A stretch of DNA of 62,345 bases from Leyella stercorea (GTDB lineage Bacteria; Bacteroidota; Bacteroidia; Bacteroidales; Bacteroidaceae), in contig NZ_JADYUF010000019.1 in the NCBI RefSeq assembly GCF_021531655.1, positions 1 through 62,345 of the forward strand, read 5' to 3'. The notes beneath the pieces were generated by a model, which did not search any database, was not told where the DNA came from, and saw only the letters and a program-made list of their open reading frames with translations. The position numbers and the translations under genes were made by a program. The stretch's first letter is position 1. Every line of letters starts with the position of its first letter. Below, in pieces: positions 35,509 to 42,702 of this stretch.

Positions 35509-36600
35509 ATGAAAAGAATCTTATTCCTCATCATATCGCTCGTTTCGCTTTTCCATACATCGGCTTCGGCACAGCACGTACGCCCCGTCTTTGGCTTTCC
35601 AGCTTCCGAACCCGGCTATTCGCTGGGCGTGTCGGCATGTTATGCCGCACAGATAGGCGACTGGATTGTTGTGGCTGGCGGATGCAATTTTCCCACGCCT
35701 GGCAAGAAGACATACTACGCCGGAATATATGCGGCGCCCGTTGACGGCGACGTTCTCAACTGGCGGCTCGTCGGAATGTTGCCCGAACCGGCTGCCTATG
35801 GAGTGACTGTAGTGAGTGGCGACAGCCTTCTGTTCATAGGAGGTAACAATAGCACTCATGCGTTGAAGTCGGTTTATAGCATACATCTCGATGGAGTGGG
35901 CGGGCGTGCCGACGTTAAGCGCCTTGCCGACCTGCCCTGCACGGTTGACAATATGGCTGTGGCGCAGAGCAAGGACAACGTGTTTGTGGTGGGAGGCAAT
36001 CACGACGGCAAACCGTCGGCTGACGTTCTGGCTCTCAATTTGAACGCTGCCAATCCCTCATGGAGCAATATCGGCAGTATGCCGGGCTCAGCCCGAGTGC
36101 AACCCGTAGCCGCTGCGCTCGACGGAAAGCTGTATGTTTGGGGCGGATTCTATGCCAATGGCGACCGGAGTGAAGTGCATACCGACGGTAGCTGCATGAA
36201 TATCGCTACAGGAAAGTGGACAAGTGTGGCTGCACCGAAGTCGGTTGAAGGCTGTGAGATGACCCTTGCCGGTGGCATAGCATGGGCCTTTAATGGCAAG
36301 ATATACGCCACTGGCGGTGTAAACAAGGACATCTTTCTTGATGCAATAAGCGGCCGTTACGAGCGTGTGAAGCAAGCCGACTATCTCAATCAGCCCATCT
36401 CTTGGTATCGCTTCAGCGGAAATCTCTACGAATACGATGTACTCAGCGAAGCATGGGTTAAAACACGATTTGCCGACAAGGGCTTGGCACGTGCCGGAGC
36501 GCAGATGGTTGTCACACAGAAGGGATGCTTCTACATAGGCGGCGAGCTGAAACCGGCATTGCGAACTCCTCAGATTGTAGTGCTGCAGGACTTGGAATAA
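35509..36600 (+). CDS. nanM: NanM-type cyclically permuted mutarotase (Kelch beta-propeller)
   Basis: 363 residues from the ATG at 35509, where the signal peptide MKRILFLIISLVSLFHTSAS begins. An earlier in-frame ATG at 35431 falls inside the terminator and is rejected. The protein has repeated Kelch-type blades (VVAGGCNFPTP, LLFIGGNNSTHAL, VFVVGGNHDGK, KIYATGGVNKD) and fits the cyclically permuted mutarotase family. NanM equilibrates the anomers of free sialic acid in the periplasm so that uptake is not limited by spontaneous mutarotation. It follows nanE after a terminator and lacks a clear promoter of its own, so it depends on read-through. Confidence 0.88.
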   Translation: MKRILFLIISLVSLFHTSASAQHVRPVFGFPASEPGYSLGVSACYAAQIGDWIVVAGGCNFPTPGKKTYYAGIYAAPVDGDVLNWRLVGMLPEPAAYGVTVVSGDSLLFIGGNNSTHALKSVYSIHLDGVGGRADVKRLADLPCTVDNMAVAQSKDNVFVVGGNHDGKPSADVLALNLNAANPSWSNIGSMPGSARVQPVAAALDGKLYVWGGFYANGDRSEVHTDGSCMNIATGKWTSVAAPKSVEGCEMTLAGGIAWAFNGKIYATGGVNKDIFLDAISGRYERVKQADYLNQPISWYRFSGNLYEYDVLSEAWVKTRFADKGLARAGAQMVVTQKGCFYIGGELKPALRTPQIVVLQDLE

Positions 36601-36623
36601 TGATAGAATGAATGTGAAGTCAG

Positions 36624-36667
36624 TCCAAGAGTAATGTCATGTCTTTCCAAGGGTAATCTCATTTCTT
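36624..36667. repeat. 22-bp direct repeat (two units)
   Basis: TCCAAGAGTAATGTCAT at 36624 and TCCAAGGGTAATCTCAT at 36646 are 22 bp apart, just after nanM. Confidence 0.7.
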
Positions 36668-36754
36668 ATATAAAAAGTCACACAAATACCCCTATAAACG
36701 GCAATTTGAAAGCAAAAAACTAAGTAAAAACTTTTTTATTCCAACGTTATTTGT

Positions 36755-36762
36755 TACTTTTG
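36755..36762 (+). promoter_or_regulatory. -7 promoter element of the nucleotidyltransferase gene
   Basis: TACTTTTG matches TAnnTTTG, leaving a leader of about 70 bases. It separates this gene from the nan operon. Confidence 0.65.
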
Positions 36763-36834
36763 CCATTGCTATAGACTAAAAGTCAGAGCGAATCTAGATT
36801 TTTACGGTAAAACTAAATCTAATAAAATAAGATT

Positions 36835-37749
36835 ATGAAACCAACTCTTTTTCTCCTCGCTGCAGGTATGGGCAGCCGTTATGGCGGTCTGAAGCAGCTC
36901 GATGAGCTCGGTCCTCATGGTGAAACCATCATGGACTACTCTATCTATGACGCTATCAATGCAGGCTTCGGCAAGCTCGTATTCGTTATCCGTAAGGATT
37001 TCGAGGATGCCTTCCGCCGTGTCGTTCTTTCAAAATACGAGGGTCACATTCCTTGCGAACTCGTGTTCCAGAGCCTTGACGCACTGCCAGAGGGATTCAC
37101 ATGTCCGGCTGAACGCACCAAGCCTTGGGGTACAAACCACGCTGTATTGATGGGTCAGAACGTTATCAATGAGCCGTTTGCAGTAATCAACTGCGACGAT
37201 TTCTACGATCGTGACTCGTTCAACGTTATGGGCAAGTGGCTCAGCGAGCTTCCTGAGGGTTCAAAGGGCAAGTATGCTATGGTAGGTTTCCGTTGCGGCA
37301 ACACATTGTCTGATAGCGGTACAGTAAGCCGTGGCGTATGTTCTAACGACGACGCTCATCACCTTACTTCTGTAGTAGAGCGTACAAAGATCCAGCGCAT
37401 AGACGGTGTTGTTAAGTATCTCGACGAGGACGGCGAGACATGGGTATCTATTCCTGACAACACACCGGTTTCAATGAACTTCTGGGGTTTCACTCCTGAC
37501 TACTTCGAGTACAGCAACGAGTTCTTCAAGACATTCCTTTCTGACCCGAAGAACATGTCAAACCTCAAGAGCGAGTTCTTCATTCCTCTGATGGTTGATA
37601 AGCTCATCAACGACGGTACAGCTACTTGCGAGGTTCTCGATACTACATCTAAGTGGTTCGGCGTAACTTATCCTGAGGATCGTCCCGGCACTGTCGAGAA
37701 GTTCCAGAAGTTGCACGACGAGGGTGTTTATCCTGATAAGATGTTCTAA
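36835..37749 (+). CDS. Sugar-nucleotide nucleotidyltransferase family protein
   Basis: 304 residues with an N-terminal NTP-transferase fold. LLAAGMGSRYGGLKQLDELG is the nucleotide-binding loop. AVINCDDFYDRDSF supplies the metal-binding Asp pair, and SMNFWGFTPDYFEY the sugar-side wall. Relatives transfer NMP to sugar-1-phosphates or related compounds; the substrate cannot be read from sequence. It has its own promoter and a strong terminator, and codons look highly adapted, suggesting a well-expressed housekeeping gene. The neighbouring nan operon does not require such an enzyme, so I do not link them. Confidence 0.85.
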   Translation: MKPTLFLLAAGMGSRYGGLKQLDELGPHGETIMDYSIYDAINAGFGKLVFVIRKDFEDAFRRVVLSKYEGHIPCELVFQSLDALPEGFTCPAERTKPWGTNHAVLMGQNVINEPFAVINCDDFYDRDSFNVMGKWLSELPEGSKGKYAMVGFRCGNTLSDSGTVSRGVCSNDDAHHLTSVVERTKIQRIDGVVKYLDEDGETWVSIPDNTPVSMNFWGFTPDYFEYSNEFFKTFLSDPKNMSNLKSEFFIPLMVDKLINDGTATCEVLDTTSKWFGVTYPEDRPGTVEKFQKLHDEGVYPDKMF

Positions 37750-37821
37750 TCATCAATCATGCAAACAGTATGCGGTTTGAATGGCTGTAACATATAGCTT
37801 GAACGGCTGCATAAACAAATA

Positions 37822-37857
37822 AGGCGGAGCTCCAGCAATGGATGCTCCGCCGTTTTT
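37822..37857 (+). terminator. Rho-independent terminator after the nucleotidyltransferase
   Basis: GGCGGAGC.TCCA pairs with TGGA.GCTCCGCC, followed by GTTTTTG. Confidence 0.85.
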
Positions 37858-37900
37858 GTTTGGGCTATTTCAGCCCGCCATTAGGCTTATACCTTATTCT

Positions 37901-39055
37901 TTATTTATCGGCAAACTGTATGCACACGGGTTTGCCGAGCTTTATGTCATTGTGTGTGTTAGTAAGTTTTCCGGTCGTAATGTCGCGTCTGAACACCTCA
38001 ATCACGTTGCTGTCGCGGCACGCTACAAGCAGATACTTGCCATTTGGGGTGATGGCGAAATTGCGTGGATGAGCAGCTGTGGGCTGAAATCCAACGTTGG
38101 TGAGCAATCCTGTCTTGGCATCTACAGCATGAATGGATACTCCTTCGTCCTTGAGTCGGTGTGACGCGTAGACAAACTTGCCGTCGGGCGAGATGTGAAT
38201 GTCGGCACTTCCGAGCGTCTTTGTCAGCGAAGCCTGCACACGCTGCAATTCACGCATATTGCCGTTGTTGTAGCCAAGCACCGTAATGCTGCCGTCAAGT
38301 TCGCCAATCAGATAAGCCACATCGCCCTTCTTGTTGAACACAATATGTCGCGGACCGGTGCCTTTGGGTGCAGTGTATATCTCTTTTGGGTTGCTAAGGA
38401 AAGCTTTTTCGGTGTTGCTTGAGTATGCTTTATCGGCGTTGTTGATGTCAAAACGCCATATACAGTCGTTGCCAAGGTCGTTGGCTATCATGTAACGACG
38501 GTCGGGAGTGATGCGGCAACAGTGAATGTGTGCATCCACATTGTTATTCTTGAACATGCAAAGATACTGGCTTTCAGGTGCGATAGAGCCGTCCTCGTGG
38601 ATAGGAAACACCGAAATGTCGCCACCGTTGTAGTTGGAAGTCACCAGATGACGGCCGTAAATCATAATGTTGCAAGGTGCTGCGCCAGGCATATTCTTGA
38701 CGTGTGAGGTTGCCGATGTGCCGCAATGCTGGCTGTTGATGAGCGTAAGCTTGCCCTTGGAAGCGTCAAAACTGAACGCACTGGCACCTCGTCGCTCGTC
38801 GTCGTATTCGTTGACGGCATACACACGAGTAGCATCGTCGTTGAAGATAAGAAACGACGGATTGCCCGATTGGGTGCAGCTGACGGCTTCAGCCTTTCCG
38901 TTGTCTTGATTGAAGCGATACACATACATTCCTTCAGAAGTGCTCTGGTCGGTGTATGTGCCTACTATCATTGTCAGGTCGTTGCCGGCAAACGATTGTA
39001 TTCCGGCGAAAGCGGCAGCTACGGTAGCTGCCAATAGTCTTTTGGTTCGGTTCAT
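37901..39055 (-). CDS. Secreted lactonase-family (7-bladed beta-propeller) protein
   Basis: 384 residues with signal peptide MNRTKRLLAATVAAAFAGIQ. Repeated propeller strands fit the Lactonase (6-phosphogluconolactonase/YkgB-type) family: GTYTDQSTSEGMYVYRFNQD, NPSFLIFNDDATRVYAVNEY, GPRHIVFNKKGDVAYLIGEL, HPRNFAITPNGKYLLVACRD. Cytosolic members hydrolyse 6-phosphogluconolactone. The export signal here makes a periplasmic role on another lactone or sugar more likely, so pgl is not assigned. It is convergent with the nucleotidyltransferase and has its own promoter. Divergent from it is the OPT transporter. Confidence 0.88.
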   Translation of the reverse strand: MNRTKRLLAATVAAAFAGIQSFAGNDLTMIVGTYTDQSTSEGMYVYRFNQDNGKAEAVSCTQSGNPSFLIFNDDATRVYAVNEYDDERRGASAFSFDASKGKLTLINSQHCGTSATSHVKNMPGAAPCNIMIYGRHLVTSNYNGGDISVFPIHEDGSIAPESQYLCMFKNNNVDAHIHCCRITPDRRYMIANDLGNDCIWRFDINNADKAYSSNTEKAFLSNPKEIYTAPKGTGPRHIVFNKKGDVAYLIGELDGSITVLGYNNGNMRELQRVQASLTKTLGSADIHISPDGKFVYASHRLKDEGVSIHAVDAKTGLLTNVGFQPTAAHPRNFAITPNGKYLLVACRDSNVIEVFRRDITTGKLTNTHNDIKLGKPVCIQFADK

Positions 39056-39077
39056 TTCAATATATATTTGTTGTCTG

Positions 39078-39085
39078 CAAATTTA
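39078..39085 (-). promoter_or_regulatory. -7 promoter element of the lactonase-family gene
   Basis: The minus strand reads TAAATTTG (TAnnTTTG), 22 bases upstream of the ATG. Confidence 0.65.
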
Positions 39086-39129
39086 AATATATTTTCCCGG
39101 TTTATCACAGATTTATAGTTACAAAGTTG

Positions 39130-39137
39130 TAACTTTG
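39130..39137 (+). promoter_or_regulatory. -7 promoter element of the OPT transporter gene
   Basis: TAACTTTG is at 39130, next to AGTTACAAAGTTGTAACT, an imperfect palindrome that could be an operator. The start codon follows 47 bases later. Confidence 0.6.
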
Positions 39138-39184
39138 CAAAATATACTACAAACGAAACAATTAATATCAAATAACACTATAAC

Positions 39185-41182
39185 ATGGAAAAAGAAAAAG
39201 AGCAAATCCAATTGCCCGACAACGCCTTCACCGAGTTGAAGCCGGGTGAGGAGTACAAGCCGATTATGTCGCCTGGGCAGACCTATCCTGAGGTGAACAT
39301 GTGGTCGGTGACATGGGGTATCATCATGGCTATGCTGTTCTCAGCAGCCGCAGCCTATCTCGGACTGAAGGTAGGACAGGTGTTTGAGGCTGCCATACCT
39401 ATCGCCATCATTGCCGTAGGCGTGTCTACAGCCGCCAAGCGCAACAAGGCTTTGGGCGAGAACGTCATCATACAGAGTATCGGAGCCTGCTCGGGTACTA
39501 TCGTAGCCGGTGCCATCTTCACCCTGCCTGCTATCTATATCCTGCAGGCAAAGTATCCCGAGATGAGCGTTTCGTTCTTCAAGGTGTTCTTCTCTTCGCT
39601 GTTGGGCGGTATACTCGGAATCCTGTTTATGATACCGTTCCGTAAGTATTTCGTCAAGGACATGCATGGCAAGTATCCTTTCCCTGAAGCAACAGCCACC
39701 ACTCAGGTTCTCGTCAGCGGCGAGAAGGGCGGTTCGCAGGCCAAGCCGTTGCTCGTAGCCGGTCTGGTAGGAGGATTGTACGACTTCATCGTAGCTACAG
39801 TAGGCTGGTGGAACGAGAACTTCACCACTCGCGTAATGGATTGGGGCGTGATGGCAGCCGACAAGGCTAAGCTTGTATTCAAGGTGAATACCGGTGCCGC
39901 CGTATTCGGTTTGGGATACATCATCGGTCTGAAGTATGCGTTCATCATCTGTCTTGGCTCGTTTGCCGTATGGTGGCTCATTGTGCCGGGAATGTCTATT
40001 GTGTTCCACGACCAGGTTCTAAACATCTGGAATCCGGAGATTACGCAGACCGTAGGAGCAATGTCGGCTGAAGAGATATTCAAGTATTACGGCAAGAGCA
40101 TTGGTATCGGTGGCATCGCCATGGCTGGTATCATCGGCATCATCAAGTCGTGGGGCATCATCAGAGGAGCCGTATCGCTTGCAGCCAACGAGATGAAGGG
40201 CGGTGCAAAGGCTTCTGCCGAGACCGTACGCACACAGCGCGACATCTCATTCAAGATTATCGCTATAGGCAGTATCGTCACTCTCATTGCTACATTCCTC
40301 TTCTTCTGGTTTGGAGTGATGGAAGGCAATCTGCTGTTTGCAGTTGTTGGCATTCTGCTTGTAGCCGTTATAGCGTTCCTCTTCACCACAGTTGCTGCCA
40401 ATGCCATAGCCATTGTAGGCTCTAATCCAGTTTCGGGTATGACGCTCATGACGCTCATACTTGCCTCGGTAGTGCTTGTAGCCGTAGGGCTGAAGGGTAC
40501 AGGCGGTATGGTGGCTGCGCTCATCATGGGTGGCGTTGTATGTACAGCGCTGTCGATGGCGGGCGGTTTTATTACCGATTTGAAGATTGGTTACTGGCTC
40601 GGAACGACACCTGCCAAACAGGAATCATGGAAATTCCTCGGCACACTCGTTTCGGCTGCTACCGTAGGTGGCGTTATGATTCTGCTCAACCAGACTTACG
40701 GATTTGCAAGCGGACAGCTTGCAGCTCCTCAAGCCAATGCTATGGCTGCCGTAATCGACCCGTTGATGAACGGTGTAGGTGCTCCTTGGGCACTGTATGC
40801 AGTAGGTGCTGTCATTGCCATTGTGCTCACCTTCTTCAAGATTCCTGCCATTGCGTTTGCACTCGGTATGTTCATCCCGCTCGAACTGAACACTCCGCTC
40901 CTCGTGGGCGGTATCGTAAGCTGGTATGTTTCTACCCGTTCGAAGAACGCTGAGGTAAACCGTGAGCGCAACGAGAAGGGTACTCTGCTTGCCAGTGGTT
41001 TCATTGCCGGCGGTGCGCTGATGGGTGTTGTATCGGCATTGCTGCGCTTCTGCGACGTTCACCTTGTGAGTGACGCATGGATGGAGGGCTGGCTTGCCAA
41101 CCCACTCTCGCAGATTGCTTCGCTTGCAGCCTACTGCTGCTTGATAGGCTACTTCGTTGTGGCTACTAAAGTGAAGAAGTAA
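39185..41182 (+). CDS. OPT-family oligopeptide transporter
   Basis: 665 residues, highly hydrophobic, with about 15-16 membrane helices. Family signatures include NMWSVTWGIIMAMLFSAAAA, GKYPFPEATATTQVLVSGEK and GSNPVSGMTLMTLI. OPT proteins are proton-coupled importers of peptides or related compounds across the inner membrane; bacterial members of this length are common in Bacteroidota. The aldo/keto reductase gene starts 12 bases after its stop, so the two are probably one transcript, but no functional link is evident. Confidence 0.93.
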   Translation: MEKEKEQIQLPDNAFTELKPGEEYKPIMSPGQTYPEVNMWSVTWGIIMAMLFSAAAAYLGLKVGQVFEAAIPIAIIAVGVSTAAKRNKALGENVIIQSIGACSGTIVAGAIFTLPAIYILQAKYPEMSVSFFKVFFSSLLGGILGILFMIPFRKYFVKDMHGKYPFPEATATTQVLVSGEKGGSQAKPLLVAGLVGGLYDFIVATVGWWNENFTTRVMDWGVMAADKAKLVFKVNTGAAVFGLGYIIGLKYAFIICLGSFAVWWLIVPGMSIVFHDQVLNIWNPEITQTVGAMSAEEIFKYYGKSIGIGGIAMAGIIGIIKSWGIIRGAVSLAANEMKGGAKASAETVRTQRDISFKIIAIGSIVTLIATFLFFWFGVMEGNLLFAVVGILLVAVIAFLFTTVAANAIAIVGSNPVSGMTLMTLILASVVLVAVGLKGTGGMVAALIMGGVVCTALSMAGGFITDLKIGYWLGTTPAKQESWKFLGTLVSAATVGGVMILLNQTYGFASGQLAAPQANAMAAVIDPLMNGVGAPWALYAVGAVIAIVLTFFKIPAIAFALGMFIPLELNTPLLVGGIVSWYVSTRSKNAEVNRERNEKGTLLASGFIAGGALMGVVSALLRFCDVHLVSDAWMEGWLANPLSQIASLAAYCCLIGYFVVATKVKK

Positions 41183-41194
41183 ATACTATAATAT

Positions 41195-42154
41195 ATGAAT
41201 CTGAAAGGATTGTATAAAGCTGACGAGCATCGCTATGACAATGGCGATGCTCTCTTTGTACGCTGCGGTTGCAGCGGCGTTATGCTTCCAAAGGTTAGTT
41301 TAGGGTTCTGGCACAACTTCGGAAGCGTTGATTCTTATGAGCGTAGCCGCACCATTACCCACTGCGCTTTCGACCATGGCATCACCCATTTCGACCTTGC
41401 CAACAACTATGGTCCCGTAAACGGTAGTGCCGAGGAGACTATGGGACGACTCATGGACGATGATTTCCGTCCTTATCGCGACGAACTCTTCATTGCTACG
41501 AAGGCGGGATATGAGATGTGGCTGGGTCCTTACGGCAACTGGGGTTCGCGAAAGTCGCTCATGGCGAGTCTCGACCAGAGTCTGAAGCGAATGCACCTCG
41601 ACTATGTCGACCTCTTCTACAGCCATCGCTACGACCCCAACACTCCGCTCGAAGAGACCCTCCAGGCTTTGGTAGACATTGTGCGTCAGGGCAAGGCACT
41701 GTATGTAGGCATCAGCCGTTGGCCGCTTGAGGCGCTGAAGATAGCCGACAAGTATCTGCGTGAGCATGATGTTCCGCTTCTGATATATCAAGGTAGACTC
41801 AATATGCTTGACCATTCGCCGCAGGATGAGGGCATTCTCGACTACTGTGCGGAGCACGGTGTGGGTTTCATTTCGTTCTCGCCACTCGCCCAAGGACTTC
41901 TCACCGACCGCTATCTCAACGGTATTCCGGAGGACAGCCGCATGGCTCGCGAGCATTTCCTTAAGCATAGCATGCTCACACCGGAGTTGCTTGCACATTT
42001 GAAGGACCTCAATGCGCAGGCAGAAGCGCAAGGCAAGACTCTCGCCGAGATGGCTCTTGGATGGATTTTGCAGCAGAAGGGCGTGACGAGTGTGCTCGTT
42101 GGAGCAAGCTCGCCAGAACAGTTGCTGAAGAATCTGAAATGTATCTCGGAATAG
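41195..42154 (+). CDS. Aldo/keto reductase, YghZ (L-glyceraldehyde-3-phosphate reductase)-like
   Basis: 319 residues. The aldo/keto reductase signatures are GITHFDLANNYGPVNGSAEE (catalytic Asp and Tyr), ELFIATKAGYEMWLGPYGNW (catalytic Lys region), YVDLFYSHRYDPNTPLEETL (catalytic His) and the NADPH-binding end VTSVLVGASSPEQLLKNL. The substrate is probably a small aldehyde; the YghZ subgroup reduces L-glyceraldehyde 3-phosphate or methylglyoxal. It is cytosolic. The gene's last seven codons, including the stop, are the first unit of a four-copy 22-bp tandem repeat, so its C-terminus (KCISE) may have been shaped by that repeat. Confidence 0.92.
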   Translation: MNLKGLYKADEHRYDNGDALFVRCGCSGVMLPKVSLGFWHNFGSVDSYERSRTITHCAFDHGITHFDLANNYGPVNGSAEETMGRLMDDDFRPYRDELFIATKAGYEMWLGPYGNWGSRKSLMASLDQSLKRMHLDYVDLFYSHRYDPNTPLEETLQALVDIVRQGKALYVGISRWPLEALKIADKYLREHDVPLLIYQGRLNMLDHSPQDEGILDYCAEHGVGFISFSPLAQGLLTDRYLNGIPEDSRMAREHFLKHSMLTPELLAHLKDLNAQAEAQGKTLAEMALGWILQQKGVTSVLVGASSPEQLLKNLKCISE

Positions 42155-42220
42155 TCTGAAATGTATCGCAGAATAGTCTGAAATGTATCGCAGAATAGTC
42201 TGAAATGCGTTGCAGAATAA
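42133..42220. repeat. 22-bp tandem repeat starting inside the aldo/keto reductase 3' end (four units)
   Basis: TCTGAAATGTATC.C.GAATAG repeats at 42133, 42155, 42177 and 42199. The first unit contains the stop codon of the upstream gene. Units two and three are identical. Confidence 0.9.
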
Positions 42221-42262
42221 GAAAAACAAGTATAAAAACGCCGCTTTTCAACAGTGGCATTC

Positions 42263-42438
42263 CAGAAGGAGTCCTTTTGCATTTCAAAAGGGCTCCTTTT
42301 GCGTTCCAAAAGGACTCGTTTTGCACTCCAAAAGGACTCCTTTTGCATTGTAAAAGGACTCCTTTTGAAAAACGTTTTGAGTCCTTTTGTAAAACGAAGG
42401 TATTTTTACTGGAAAACGAAGGAATTTTTTCAGTGCAT
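42263..42438. repeat. 22-bp-period palindromic array (eight units)
   Basis: Units begin at 42263, 42285, 42307, 42329, 42351, 42373, 42395 and 42417. The first six carry forms of AAAAGGACTCCTTTTG; the last two have degraded to CGAAGG..ATTTTT but keep the phase. Confidence 0.88.
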
Positions 42439-42499
42439 TCGACATTTAGAGTAATTCAGTTCGGAATATATTAGAGGATGTGTTAAAAGTCAATTGTAC

Positions 42500-42697
42500 G
42501 GGCTGAAAGCCCAATAAGCACATAGCCCAAGGCAGCACCTTGGGTGTACGGATTGAAAATAGCAAAACGCCCTGTAAGGGCAAAAGCATTGATAATTAAC
42601 GCTTTTGCCCTTACAGGGCGCATTGTTTTTGGTGGCTTTTTACTTCAGGGCGTTGCCCTGGGCTATGTGCTTCTGCCCCTTCGGGGCGTGCTGCTTT
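42500..42697. repeat. About 200-bp interspersed repeat with five hairpins (copy 1)
   Basis: Ordered hairpins: GGGCTGAAAGCCC; CCCAAGG..CCTTGGG; a 20-bp stem CGCCCTGTAAGGGCAAAAGC with its complement; CAGGGCGTTGCCCTG; GCCCCTTCGGGGC. The whole matches the element at 54088-54284 in reverse orientation. It ends 6 bases before the stop codon of the GH20 gene, so it may also terminate that transcript. Confidence 0.88.
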
Positions 42698-42702
42698 GAC
42701 TT

